Shown here one piece after another: positions 10,287-19,965 of a stretch of DNA of 64,000 bases (positions are counted from its first letter, which is position 1; each line of letters begins with the position of its first letter). The notes beneath the pieces were generated by a model. The model was given only the letters and a program-made list of their open reading frames with translations, searched no databases and was not told the DNA's origin. The DNA is from Chrysopilus asiliformis. Taxonomy: Eukaryota > Arthropoda > Insecta > Diptera > Rhagionidae. Both the position numbers and the translations under genes were made by a program. The stretch spans positions 64,896,244 through 64,960,243 of the forward strand of contig OZ035961.1 in assembly GCA_964034945.1 (NCBI GenBank), written 5' to 3'.

Positions 10287-11123
10287 GGCTGCGTTCATAA
10301 TTGCAGAAATCTATCGCAGTACTGCGCAAAAGTCAGCTGCGCGCAGACAGTCTGCGATGCAGCAGACTTTTGGACTGCTTTAGCTGCTGCAGTGCGTTCA
10401 TAACCTGCTTGGCTGAGTAAAGAAAGAAATAGAGAATCTGACAGTTAAGATTTTCTATTGACAGTTTTCGTTTTTGATAGCGCTGTACACGAATATTTTC
10501 GTTGTCTCCAATAAAATGAGCAATTCTCGATTGTATACAAACTCCGAAGTCAACTGTATTAAAGGCTTTTCGTATTTTAGAAAAGAAAACGCCGTCGTTT
10601 TTTGCTAAGTCGAGTGATCAGACGCAATATTACACAATATTTTATTATACGTGACAAGCAAATTACCAAATTTCTTTTTGACATCGTCTTGCGAGAACGG
10701 AAAATCGGCCTTAATTTCTGTGATGTTACGTAGAACCATTTTCCACAAAGCAGATTTCTTTCGCTCCCCGGAATTCAACATTCGCTCTAATTTAAGTCGT
10801 TCAACAATCAAAAGCTTTCAAGCTGACGCTCTCCACTTTTTGTCATCCCGCAACTCATTAAAACTCAAAATTTTAATGTAATTTTTCACATTTTATTAAT
10901 GTTATTTACGAGTACTTAGATCTCGCTATCGCTGTCCGCCATTATTTCACATGTTACTTTCTGCTGCGTTATCGTCAGCTAAATTTCTTTACTGCGCTCG
11001 CTGCGCAGTTGCTGCCGAAAATTTTCTGCAGGCTGCTTTCATGAACGCACTGCACACTGCGCAGATATGATGATGAACGCGCTGCTTTAGTACTGCGTTA
11101 GATCTGCAATTATGAACGCGGCC
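10287..11123. mobile_element. PIF/Harbinger-like non-autonomous element, TGT duplication
   Basis: TIRs: the left end GGCTGCGTTCATAATTGCAG (10287) and the complement of the right end GGCCGCGTTCATAATTGCAG (11123) differ at one base. TGT flanks both sides (10284-10286 and 11124-11126). Excision restores the BEL protease reading frame. CTGCGC-type motifs cluster at both ends. A Myb/SANT-like fragment inside (minus strand) supports Harbinger, because those elements encode such a partner protein. The duplication is TGT rather than the usual TWA. Confidence 0.8.
10605..10811 (-). pseudogene. Myb/SANT-like domain fragment of a Harbinger partner protein
   Basis: The frame reads ALWKMVLRNITEIKADFPFS, then DDVKKKFGNLLVTYNKI: a trihelix/Myb-SANT pattern with the conserved KFxNLxxxYxxI end. 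Autonomous Harbinger elements carry a second gene of this kind that helps the DDE nuclease bind DNA. Upstream sequence on the minus strand (up to about 10880) looks like the earlier part of the domain but has a stop. No nuclease part remains. Confidence 0.55.
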
Positions 11124-11126
11124 TGT

Positions 11127-11620
11127 ATGTGTTGCCTAAACTCACAAAATCATTGCCTTCCTCCAAGATTGAAATTGAAAATTGGACACATTTAACCAAC
11201 ATACCACTGGCCGACCCATCATACATCAAACCAGGCAAAATAGATATAATCCTCGGAACAGAATGTTGGAGCGCGGTAGTTCTAAATGACATCCGTAAGG
11301 GCCCTAAGCAGTCTCCTATAGCTCAACGAACTCAATTTGCCTGGATACTGTCCGGAAAAGTTAAATCTGCAAATTCCGTAGACAAACAAGCACTTCATTG
11401 TAATATTGATGACAAATTAAAACGATTTTGGAAACCAGAACAAATCCCAAATACCAGTCATGTTACATCCGAAGACGAAAATATTCGCGACAAATTCGTT
11501 AGTAAACAAAAAAGGAAAATTGCGCCAATAAACGAACGACTCGTAGAAGCAGCTAAAAAGAGAATCCGGAAGAAACCTTGTTTTTTATTGAAATCTTTCG
11601 ATATTTCAATGCGGGGAGTA
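11127..11620 (+). pseudogene. BEL protease C-terminal region and stub of pol
   Basis: The frame reads LPKLTKSLPS, WTHLTNIPLADPSYIKPG, IDIILGTECWSAVV and RTQFAWILSG, the conserved sequence between BEL protease and RT. DDKLKRFWKPEQIP follows, the start of pol. After about residue 140 it leaves the expected pol sequence and within about 40 codons reaches GCGGGGAG (polypurine tract, about 11611) and the 3' LTR. RT, RNase H and integrase are thus deleted. The frame runs on into the LTR to 11692. Confidence 0.85.
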
Positions 11621-12473
11621 TGTTTCGTACCGCCGGAAGATTCTAACCTAAAAATACAGAAACAAATTACCATTAAGAAATCACTAATATAAAAATTCTT
11701 ACCAAAACAAATCGCATTTGGAGCCACATACCTGGAATAATCAAACGAAAATTATAAATTATAACATATAGATTAACTTTCATGATTTATCCTCGATCAA
11801 TAGCAACAATCACAAAATAAACAAACCTAAAATAAACGAAACTCAAATGTCAAACTCGCCAAATAAAATTAAACATTTGAAAGGTTTTGACTTAGAGGTG
11901 TTGAGTTTTGTCAGATATTTCTAGAAGATCGAATACATCCGGTAGAGCGCCTATAAAAGGCAAAGTGAGACATTCGGTCAGAAAGAATTCCGAACTACCA
12001 GCTTGACTGGTCAATCACTGTTTTTGCAGCCAACCGTCGTTTTTGCGACAACACTACCAGCTTGACTGGTCAATCGCTGTTTTTGCAGCCAACCGTAGTT
12101 TTTGCAGCCAACTGTCGTTTTTGCAGCCAACCGTCGTTTTTGCGACCAACCGACCAGCCTTGTCTGGTCAACCGCTGTTTTGCAGCCAACCCACCAGCCG
12201 TGTCTGGTCAAATCCTTTACAATCAACGCAGCACCGTGAAGGACCAACAATTTGGATTCATCATCAGTTTTTGGATTTGGATTACCATTGAAATAGAATT
12301 ATCAGTAGATTCAGAATTTATTAACTTATAAAGTAGCGACCTTTTGTTACAACTTGGAATTGATTTAGTTAAGACAAATTGAAAATATAAAGTTAATATA
12401 TTTTTTAATTAAACTTGCGATTTTTTATTTGTTTCTTTTCCGATTACACGGTTACTCAATCCGTGCGTAAACA
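11621..12473 (+). repeat. BEL 3' LTR (853 bp)
   Basis: Starts TGTTTCGTACC after the purine tract and ends GTGCGTAAACA before ATGTT. The TATA box is at 11952-11958. Between about 12000 and 12200 it has an expanded array built on TTTTGCAGCCAACCGTCG and the palindromic ACCAGCTTGACTGGT, longer than in the 5' LTR. Apart from that and the insertions in the 5' copy, the LTRs align throughout with scattered differences. Confidence 0.88.
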
Positions 12474-12617
12474 ATGTTTTTTTTTATATAAAATGTTTTT
12501 CTTACAAAAAATGTTTTTCTTACACGAATAAGGGCCTCTAGTAAACCTGAATTTTTAACTGTGTAATGTAAGCAAAAAATCATATTAATGTTTCTCTTTT
12601 TAAATTATTTATTATAG

Positions 12618-12867
12618 TCCACCACAGTGGCATCACTGGAAGACCAATTATTTGTCGGACATCCGGACATCTATGCTGCGATAAATCAAAGTATTGAATT
12701 AAAATGTCTCTTGGAAAAACACAGTGATGAAGCAATTCATGAAGATAACGGAGAATTTTGTCCTATTTCATTTGATTCAATATTATGCTGGCCTAGGACT
12801 TTAAAATCAACTTTAGCTGTGCTTCCATGCCTCGAAGAATTAAAAGGAGTACATTACGATAGCTCCC
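12618..12867 (+). CDS. Exon of a class B GPCR (likely DH44/CRF-like diuretic hormone receptor)
   Basis: Bounded by a good acceptor (TTATTATAG|TCC at 12617/12618) and donor (CCC|GTATGT at 12867/12868). It gives about 83 residues and one extra base. The translation holds an extracellular hormone-receptor domain: Cys in IELKCLLEK, EFCP, then FDSILCWPRT and AVLPC, followed by GVHYDSS. This spacing, the LCWP motif and the VLPCxEExxGxxYDxS ending match the N-terminal ligand-binding domain of secretin-family receptors and look closest to insect CRF-like DH44 receptors. The last two cysteines and the seven membrane helices should lie in later exons, which I do not find in this window. Calcitonin-like (DH31) or PDF receptors are less likely alternatives. 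It is the only probable host coding exon here. Confidence 0.7.
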
Positions 12868-12974
12868 GTATGTTTTCGTTTTGTGATTTTTTTAACTTCA
12901 TGTAAGATTTCTATTGATTTAAGTCTTCTATGGTTATATTCTTATTTACTACAGGTGGATTTAACATGATTATC

Positions 12975-13160
12975 TTGTTTATAATTCTAATGTAACGTTA
13001 TGTCTTCTCGGATTATACGATCTGGATTAAAACTCCAATTATATGTAAAGCATTATGATTTTATTTAATGCCTCGACGTTTCGCCTGCTCTTCTTCAAAA
13101 CTTCTTTAAGGCTGTTCTTCTTCAAGGTTGAAGGCTTCTTCAAGAGTGCTTAAATCTATG
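12975..13160 (-). repeat. Penelope-like element tail fragment
   Basis: The reverse complement of this stretch resembles 23590-23690, just after the Penelope-like pol at 21975-23342. Both contain the sequence around CCAGATCGTATAATCC and CGTTGAGGCATT or variants. It is therefore probably the terminal (pLTR or 3' UTR) part of another copy. CTTCTTCAAG-type repeats follow on the inner side. Confidence 0.45.
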
Positions 13161-13182
13161 ATACACCTTCAGTTGGTCATAA

Positions 13183-14523
13183 TCTATATATATAAAAATG
13201 AACCGTGATCAGTAAGACTATCCATAACTCGGCTGAATATAATCCGATTTACATGGGGATTTCTTTGTTGGATTCGTATTGAACCAGGTAAAAACACTGC
13301 GGAGCTGAAAATTGGGAATTTCCATTGGAAAAGTCGGGAAATCTTGAAAATCCGAAATTGCATGCTTTCGGGGTTGCTGGTGGCAGCGGTTTCTTGTTTT
13401 GTTTTGTTGGAAAAGTCGAGAAAAATTTTTGGGAGAAGCGGGAATATCGGAAAAATTGAAATTTGCATATTGTATGGGAACATATTGTATTTGGAACTGA
13501 AACACGGATAATATATTCGCTCTTTCCTCATTGATGATCGATGCGAAGCGTTTGGTTATCGATATAGTGCGCAAATTATCGCTGTTTTTTCCACTTTTAA
13601 ATCGTCGAAAGTATTTTATTTTGTGATCAACGAAGTGAATCAAGGTATTTACTCAGTGACCAAGTGAAATTAAATCGATTGGTGTTGAATTTTGTGCTTT
13701 TTTTCCAGAACATTGTGATTTTCAAAACTGTTTTTTCAAAACTGAGATTAGCGAACTTGCATCAACACAAATTTCCTTTATTCATCCACTGTTTTTGTGC
13801 GATTTGATAATTTAAATTATTCATTTTGTGGAGAACGAATTTAAATAAGGTATTTGGTCACCGACCAATTCGTTCATTTGAAAAAAAAAAAATCTATTTG
13901 TATGGGAGAGGGAGGTAGGAGTGGTCCTACTGGATAGATAAGATGTATAAAATCGTATTGTAAACACATTTCATCTTTATAAACTTTTCGATACGATTCA
14001 CCGTTTTCGAGAAAATTAGGAAATTTATATCGGGGAGGGGAAAGAGGTAGTCTAACTGAATTTTGATGTATAGATAAGTCATGTAAAATCATATTCAAAA
14101 GACATTTTAGCTTTATAAAATTTTCAATTCGATTCACCGTTTTCGAGAAAATTGCGAAAAAAGTTTCATTTGTATGGAGAAGGGAATGGTCCGATTTTGC
14201 CAGTTCAAGAACTTAGCATTGGCATTTACGAGAAACGCAACTGTAAATATTTCAAATCTCTAGGTCAATCCTTCCGAAAGTTTTGATATTCACGGATATA
14301 TAGACGGACAGACGACAGAGAGACAGACGGGCAGACAGACGGTCAGACATGCCAAAATCAAAATCTTTTGGCATCCCATACACCCTGGTGTAGTTCATTT
14401 TTGTGTCCAGCGATTGGTTTGATACGTTACAACTAAATCTAATTTACTTCAATATGATTCTCATATAGTGTGGAGGTCCCCAATCTGGAGTGCAGGAACA
14501 AACTTATTGTGGTGCGAGAACGT
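13183..14523 (+). other. Non-coding repeat with Helitron-like 5' end and internal duplication
   Basis: Starts TCTATATATATAAAAATG after A (13182), the same 5' terminus as the two Helitrons here, but I find no matching CTAG end. An internal duplication repeats the segment with GATTCACCGTTTTCGAGAAAATT (at about 13993-14016 and 14131-14154, period about 138 bp). A GACAGACGGGCAGACAGACGG stretch lies at about 14305-14350. Minus-strand open frames at 13184-13643 are low-complexity and unrecognised. No gene seen. Confidence 0.4.
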
Positions 14524-15423
14524 TTTTATAACCGTATGGTGAAACCAAAGAGTATATTAAATTTGCCTTGCCGTTTGTAACGCCAAGATCCCATCATCAC
14601 ACACAAAAATGAATTACACCAGTGTGTTTAGAATGACAAAAAATTGAATTTTACATGTCCGTCCGTCTGTCCGTCCGTCCGTCTGTGGTGCGAATTGCAG
14701 GCCTACGGATTGAGCTAAAGACTTGAAATTTTACGCAGATTCGTTTTTCGTAAAATGCAAGGCTATGTTCGTTAATGGGCAAAAATGGACCATTAGGGGG
14801 TACCCCCCCATACGAACGAAAAAGTTTTTTGCGAATATCTCAAAAACGGTGCATCTTAGGATATAATTCTACATAAAACTCCCTGTTGACGCTGCAAAAT
14901 ACAAACACTGCAACATGATGACACTGCAACACAGAAATAACCCAAAGGACCGGTCCCACACTATACACCTATAAAAAGGAAAAGCAAACATATTATTTTC
15001 AGCAGTTATGGGGCAGCCGCCCAAGAGGGAACGAGCTGCCAAACCAAAAGGACTTACCGCGTCCTCCCCGTGGCTCAGTCCATCAATCTCAAAAGTTTGA
15101 CGTCCCTGTCTCCTCATAATTCCAACTAAAATTAAAACTAAAATTAAATTAGAAATAATGATCAAAACATTACAACTGTCACTGACGATTTCAGCTGGTC
15201 TCCAATACTCCTCCACTACACTTGCGTCGCCAGCTGGCGTTTACTACACTTCCAATACATTTTGATCACAAAGCCATATTTAGATCATTCGTTTTTTACA
15301 GAGTGTTTATTTACACCATCCTTTTCCATCAATACTTTTAAAGCATGGATAATAAACACGAACGAAATAAATTACTACGCAAAGCAATGTAAATTGGAGA
15401 GGGATTACCGCTAATTCGGCCCA

Positions 15424-15431
15424 TATAAATA
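15424..15431 (+). promoter_or_regulatory. TATA box of the solo LTR
   Basis: TATAAATA in the context CCCATATAAATAGCTCTG, upstream of a pyrimidine-rich ATCACTTCGGTTTCATC stretch and about 115 bp before the minisatellite. It would direct rightward transcription through the 21-bp repeats. No experimental start site can be inferred. Confidence 0.45.
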
Positions 15432-15539
15432 GCTCTGCTGTACGAAGCAGAAATCACTTCGGTTTCATCTCTCGATCCAACCACATCATCTAACAACTAA
15501 CAAATCCTAACCCCTATCCCATTTAGGAAGAAACTTAGA

Positions 15540-16645
15540 AGTCAATCGGCAGAAGATACGCTGCAATCGACAGAAGATACTCTTCAATCGGGAACTGATA
15601 CGTTGCAATCGGCAGAAGCTACGCTGCAATCGGCAGAAGATACTCTGCAATCGGCAGAAGATACTCTGCATTAGGCAGCAGATATGTTTCAATAGGCAGA
15701 AGATACGCTGCAATCGGCAAAAGATACTCTGCAATCGGCAGAAGATACTCTGCATTAGGCAACAGATACGTTGCAATCGGCAGAAGATACTCTGCAATCG
15801 GCAGAAGATACTCTGCAATAGGCAGAAGATACGCTGCATTAGGCAACAGATACGTTGCAATCCACAGAAGATACTCTGCAATCGGCAGAAGATACTCTGC
15901 ATTAGGCAACAGATACGTTGCAATAGGCAGAAGATACGCTGCAATCGGCAAAAGATACTCTGCAATAGGCAGCAGATATGTTTCAATAGGCAGAAGATAC
16001 GCTGCAATCGGCAAAAGATACTCTGCAATCGGCAGAAGATACTCTGCATTAGGCAACAGATACGTTGCAATCGGCAGAAGATACTCTGCAATCGGCAGAA
16101 GATACTCTGCATTAGGCAACAGATACGTTGCAATAGGCAGAAGATACGCTGCAATCGGCAAAAGATACTCTGCAATCGGCAGAAGATACTCTGCATTAGG
16201 CAACAGATACGTTGCAATCCACAGAAGATACTCTGCAATCGGCAGAAGATACTCTGCATTAGGCAACAGATACGTTGCAATAGGCAGAAGATACGCTGCA
16301 ATCGGCAAAAGATACTCTGCAATAGGCAGCAGATATGTTTCAATAGGCAGAAGATACGCTGCAATCGGCAAAAGATACTCTGCAATCGGCAGAAGATACT
16401 CTGCATTAGGCAACAGATACGTTGCAATCGGCAGAAGATACTCTGCAATCGGCAGAAGATACTCTGCAATAGGCAGAAGATACGCTGCATTAGGCAACAG
16501 ATACGTTGCAATCGGCAGAAGATACTCTGCAATCGGCAACAGATACGTTGCAACCGGCAGAAGCTACGCTGCAATCGGCAGAAGATACTCTGCACTTGGC
16601 AACAGATACGTTGCAATCGGCAGAAGCTACGCTGCGTCCGGCAGA
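15540..16645. repeat. 21-bp-unit coding-like minisatellite with higher-order repeats
   Basis: About 52 units of the type CAATCGGCAGAAGATACTCTG. The + strand reads the heptapeptide Q-S-A-E-D-T-L but has in-frame TAG in units CATTAG and CAATAG. The minus strand has no stop in two frames (15507-16799, 430 codons, and 15619-16539, 306 codons), because 21 is a multiple of three. Rare marker units recur at fixed distances: AATCCACAGAAG at 15858 and 16215 (357 bp = 17 units), and GGCAGCAGATATG at 15674, 15968 (294 bp) and 16325 (357 bp). A block of about 357 bp was therefore duplicated. No protein family is recognised. Confidence 0.85.
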
Positions 16646-16892
16646 AGATAGGCAACAGGTGGACCACCGGAACAACGAAACCAGTAGGAAATACACCAAT
16701 CCATACTCCAGGAGAGATCTCAACCCGTGTGCGAGCGATTCCACAACCGACGAAAGAACAAAGCGATTTTAGTACTACGTCAGAGACGTCAAGAGCCATA
16801 GATAATAAGATATCATATTTGAATTGTAAATAAAATTAAAATTAGACTGAATTGTTTTAACGAAATAAATTTATTGTAAGATTGAATAATTG

Positions 16893-17255
16893 TTTTTTTT
16901 ATATATATATTTTAAGCCAGGAGCTTTTAGGCAAATTGCCTCTAATGCCGAAGCACAGCTCAAGACATTCATTCATTCAACTATTCATACAATCCATTCA
17001 TACACTGAATACTCCCCATAGGAAGACTTGGTGCGACAGTACATAGCCTTATCGACCATTGTGTCCTGTTACAGAAGCTTGGACGAGTATTCAGGCGGCG
17101 GGAGGCAAAGACCAAACTGGTCCGTGTCTAGGTCCAGTAGCAGAAAAGTTCCAAATTTTTCAAATCGAATTATTTTGCCCTGAGTGGGATTTGAACCACT
17201 GCTCGTTGGATTACAAGGCAAGCACTAAGCTGACTGAGCCATCCACGCTACTAGT
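16893..17255 (-). mobile_element. tRNA-derived SINE
   Basis: On the minus strand, starting near 17255, a tRNA-like head contains an A box (TGGCTCAGTCAGCTTAGTG, about 17243-17225) and a B box (GGTTCAAATCC, about 17193-17183) spaced as in RNA polymerase III promoters. The tRNA-unrelated body follows (AACTTTTCTGCTACTGG..) and it ends at the low-coordinate side in an A/T tail (TATATATATAAAAAAAAC, about 16913-16893). The head is too diverged to be a working tRNA gene. The loop reads CTTGTAAT, so a tRNA-Thr ancestor is possible but unproven. Confidence 0.7.
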
Positions 17256-17466
17256 TTTGTATTTGATTCTGGACCTCTTTTTTATGCTCGAGCTCTGGCC
17301 GGAACACTCCCATACATCAAAATCCGATTGGAATAAATTTTAAAAAATCTTATTGAAAAGTTTGACTTCAAAGTGGAATTTTGATACAACTGTTCGCTGT
17401 TCACTTAAATCACCATACGAATTTTCAATAATTCCCACATTGGCATTTATAGCTTGTGTTATGTTT

Positions 17467-18104
17467 TTTTTTATTTGTGAGATAGTTATAAATTTTTTTG
17501 ATTTGTGAGATGGAATAACGTATAAAGTCAAGAACGACAGCACCAACATAGACTATGTATCATGGCCACGGTTTATAGTTAGGTGTGGTCGTGTTATCGG
17601 TTCCCCTTTCACCCCCTCGCCTGTTATCTTCTGAACCACTGAAGGGATTTGAATACGGTTTTCAGTGTTGGGCAAGTCAATCATAAAATAAGTTTTTCAT
17701 CCACTCGCACTACTCCGCTCTACATGGTGCGAGCCCCCTCTCCTGCTATCTCCTAAACTACAGAACGGATTTTTATACAATTTTTAGTGTTGGATAGGTT
17801 ATCTGTCAAGGTAAATTTTCGAATCCCCTCCTCAGCTATCTCTGAAACTACTTTATGGATGTTCAACATATGTTACAAAATAAATGCAAAAATCTTAAGT
17901 ATCTGGTGATAAGGGATTTCGCTCTATTCCCTTTCTCCCACGCAGATGGAAAAAATATTTGCAATATTCTTGAAAACAGTGCGTCAAACCCAAAAAAATA
18001 TGAACAAAAAATTATTTGTAATATAATTACTGCATAATTTTTCTATACATCAAAATACTTATGAAAAAAAAAGGATTTTTTCATATTTAAAAATTCATTA
18101 GGTA
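17467..18104. repeat. Non-coding diverged tandem repeat
   Basis: Three diverged copies of a unit of about 125 bp lie between 17600 and 17860. Each contains CTCxxCTGxTATCTxCTGAACCACxGAAxGGATTT and TTTTCAGTGTTGG-type sequence. The rest is AT-rich. No coding frame. Confidence 0.5.
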
Positions 18105-18238
18105 CTACCCGGGCAACGCCGGGTTCTTGTTTTTTCATCCAATATTTTAAGAAAATTGAAATTTCATAAAAAAAGCAGGTGTCTGTCTCGTAGAGACGGC
18201 CAGAAGACGTGGATCCGCCTACAACGATCGCCAATAGA
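18105..18238 (-). mobile_element. Short Helitron-like terminal fragment
   Basis: The reverse complement runs from TCTATTGGCG to a hairpin GAACCCGGCGTTGCCCGGGT followed by AGT. A GC-rich stem just before the 3' end and TC at the 5' end, with A and T flanks, recall tiny Helitron derivatives. The 3' end reads GTAG rather than CTAG. Weak call. Confidence 0.3.
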
Positions 18239-18245
18239 TATTTAA

Positions 18246-18480
18246 CCCGTTCGGTACATGTTTTTAAAGCTATTAGTATTCATTTAAAAAAAAAAATAAA
18301 AAATTTTATTTTTTACAAATACGTCCACTGTAGTTCAGCTTTTTACTCAAAAAATCAAAATTGCGTCACAAATGCACTTAAAGGTGGACTGAATGAGAAT
18401 AGAGTGTTGAAAATAAATAAATAAGAAGTCAATTCAAATTTTTTAGCATGATGCCATATGGCATCAAAATACCGAATGGG
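18246..18480. mobile_element. piggyBac-type MITE, 235 bp, TTAA duplication
   Basis: Ends CCCGTTCGGTA (18246) and the complement of TACCGAATGGG (18480) match at 10 of 11 bases. TTAA flanks both sides (18242-18245, 18481-18484). CCC...GGG inside TTAA is diagnostic for piggyBac. The body shares CAGCTTTTTACTCAAAAAAT and nearby sequence with the copy at 30198. ATGCCATATGGCAT, a perfect palindrome, lies just inside the right end. Confidence 0.85.
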
Positions 18481-18535
18481 TTAAGTAAGAAATTTTAGTG
18501 AAAAGGAAATTAAGGAAACAAATTTTTATTTAAAT

Positions 18536-18790
18536 CATAACAAAAGCTATAATCGCCAATCTGGCAATTATTGAAAATCCGTATGGTGATTCAGGTGAGC
18601 GGCGAACAGTTGTATCAAAATTCCAGTTTGAAGTCAAACTTTCTAATGAGATTTTTTTAAAATTTATTCCAATTGGATTTTGATGTATGGGAGTTTTATG
18701 TAGAATCATATCCTAAATAACTTTTGTTCTTGCACTTTTTTGATAAGATGCACCGTTTTTGAGATATTCGGTTTCACCATACGGGTATAA
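18536..18790 (-). mobile_element. Repeat family P, internally deleted copy
   Basis: Starts CATAACAAAAGCTATAAT with the hairpin AATCTGGCAATTATTG region and ends CACCATACGGGTATA, i.e. the reverse orientation of family P. The half with the GTCCGTCC run is missing, as in the copy at 26829-27115. Such end-preserving deletions are what a transposase-mobilised MITE family produces. Confidence 0.7.
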
Positions 18791-19689
18791 TAATTTTATT
18801 TATAATTGGTTTCTGATAAGAGAAGTGTGAAATAAATATCATACATGCAGTGTTCAAAACGCTCCCATTTCTAGTCTTTCGTTCAAATTAGTTATATTTA
18901 TAATAACGAAGGTTTTACATAAATTTACTACTATTTCATCGATTCTACTACTATTTTTCGGCCGATTTACTACGATTTCGAAGATCAAAAATCTTACAAC
19001 CCTGAACATAACTATAATGCTGGGAGCGAAATATCGTTCTCTGACTTGTAAAATGCATACTTACATGTGTGTTTGCATCATACCCAACAGCCATCGCTCG
19101 AGGCTTTCATTCATTTTTATGCGAGACCCACAAACCGCTTTGAACAAGAAGCGAAAACTTAAATAGAAATCATTTTCGTTCCCAAGAACGAGAGTCGGAA
19201 ACCACAGCAAACAATTTTGCCGTTAAGAGCGACACTTTTCAGAGCGAAAAGAACGAAATAACATGACATTCAATACATCAGATTCAATACACACAAAGGA
19301 GAAGCATAAAAAGAGTATAAATGTGAAATCTGTACTACAAGCAGCAAACACAGCATAGCAGCGGCAGTAAAAATTTTGATTTTGATCTTTAAAAAAGTAA
19401 TTGAACATAGTTTAACATAACAAAATACCCTAAACAATGCTTTAATGTAGGCCTCATTTTATAACACAGTTTCTGTTCGGATGTCACCACATGATACTCG
19501 ATAGCACCGATTGCAAATTTGTTATCATGGCAGCAAGCCGATTTTCTGATTTGTACCCCCATAACCAAAATCCAAGACGTATCCACGTCAAAAATCATGC
19601 AAACTTAGCTGCAACCAAAGATTTTGGCTTCCTCTGCCGCACCCTCTACAGCAACTCAGTTCCAGTGGCTATAAAAGATTTTCCACATC
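18791..19689. other. No gene seen
   Basis: AT-rich sequence with no recognisable coding frame, tandem repeat or transposon end. The small frames at 19223-19408 and 19491-19718 match nothing I know. Confidence 0.4.
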
Positions 19690-19965
19690 CAAAAATATCA
19701 AAAACGTACAAAATTTGAAATAACTTGAGAACTGTAAGAGATATCAATTTACGGTAAATGGCAAAAATGTAGAAAATTTTAACATCTCCAATTCTTCCTT
19801 AACTTAATTTGTCGAAAAATCGTTAGTTTGCAAGTAATTTGCAAAAATATATTTTTTTATATTTTAATCTAAATATCTCAATAACGGTAAAAGATAACGG
19901 ATAACGGTAAGAAACAAAATTGTGCAGAATGCCATTCTCATTAATTCACTTCATACATTCAGTCA
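19690..19965 (+). repeat. Interspersed repeat family R, copy 1
   Basis: Contains AAAAACGTACAAAATTTGA, ATAACTTGAGAACTGTAA, TTACGGTAAATGGCAAAAA, TTAACATCTCCAATTC and ends with GTGCAGAATGCCATTCTCAT. The same series recurs inverted at 49962-50320 and in part at 52655-52858, where the satellite interrupts it. Non-coding; class unknown. Confidence 0.7.

Larger units (their letters stand above)
1109..12473 (+). mobile_element. BEL/Pao LTR retrotransposon, defective, carrying six nested insertions
   Basis: Both LTRs start TGTTTCGTACC and end GTGCGTAAACA. The element is flanked by the 5-bp direct repeat ATGTT at 1104-1108 and 12474-12478, which fixes both ends. Interior order is 5' LTR, primer-binding region, gag (DUF1759-type), zinc knuckles, aspartic protease, the start of pol, then a purine-rich tract and the 3' LTR. 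Reverse transcriptase, RNase H and integrase are absent, so most of pol has been deleted. The gene order and the LIDQGSELSFIS protease motif identify BEL/Pao rather than gypsy. Insertions: TIR element 1647-2362, copia 2541-7139, Helitron 4397-6053 (inside the copia), MITE 8069-8734, hAT 8750-9560 and Harbinger-type 10287-11123. The element cannot move by itself. Confidence 0.9.
14884..17306 (+). mobile_element. Solo LTR, 2.4 kb, with minisatellite and SINE inside
   Basis: Runs TGTTGACGCTGC...GGCCGGAACA, i.e. TG to CA, and is flanked by CTCCC on both sides (14879-14883, 17307-17311). It interrupts a family P repeat cleanly. There is no internal copy of either end and no gag or pol, so it is best read as one LTR left by recombination. 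It has a TATA box at 15424 and holds the 21-bp minisatellite and a SINE. The minus-strand open frame 14869-15216, with a hydrophobic segment near residue 20-35, crosses the left boundary and is probably fortuitous. Confidence 0.65.
14524..17466 (+). mobile_element. Repeat family P, copy 1, split by a solo LTR
   Basis: Left half 14524-14883 and right half 17307-17466 together match intact copies such as 50651-51214: a start near ACCGTATGGTGAAACC, a run of GTCCGTCCGTCTG, ATGGGCAAAAATGGACCATT, ATATCTCAAAAACGGTGCATC, and an end with TCACCATACG followed by a short hairpin and TTATG. No protein is encoded. The two halves meet exactly at the 5-bp duplication (CTCCC) of the solo LTR. The family has inverted CCCGTATGGTGA-type motifs near both ends and is MITE-like. 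Confidence 0.75.

Noticed and set aside
12975..13160. Hammerhead ribozyme in the Penelope-like terminal region
   Set aside because: The complement has GAAACGTC but no CTGANGA partner at a workable distance.
14869..15216. Minus-strand 115-residue frame with a hydrophobic segment and a GTAAGT donor, as a membrane-protein exon
   Set aside because: It crosses the left boundary of the solo LTR and its end lies in family P sequence. No acceptor or partner exon was seen.
15507..16799. 430-codon minus-strand open frame as a real Cys-rich repeat protein
   Set aside because: It exists only because a 21-bp unit lacking stops is repeated. A second frame is open too, composition is low-complexity, and no domain or promoter on that strand is evident.
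17183..17255. Functional tRNA gene on the minus strand
   Set aside because: A and B boxes are good but the acceptor and anticodon stems do not pair properly, and it is joined to a SINE body with an A/T tail.
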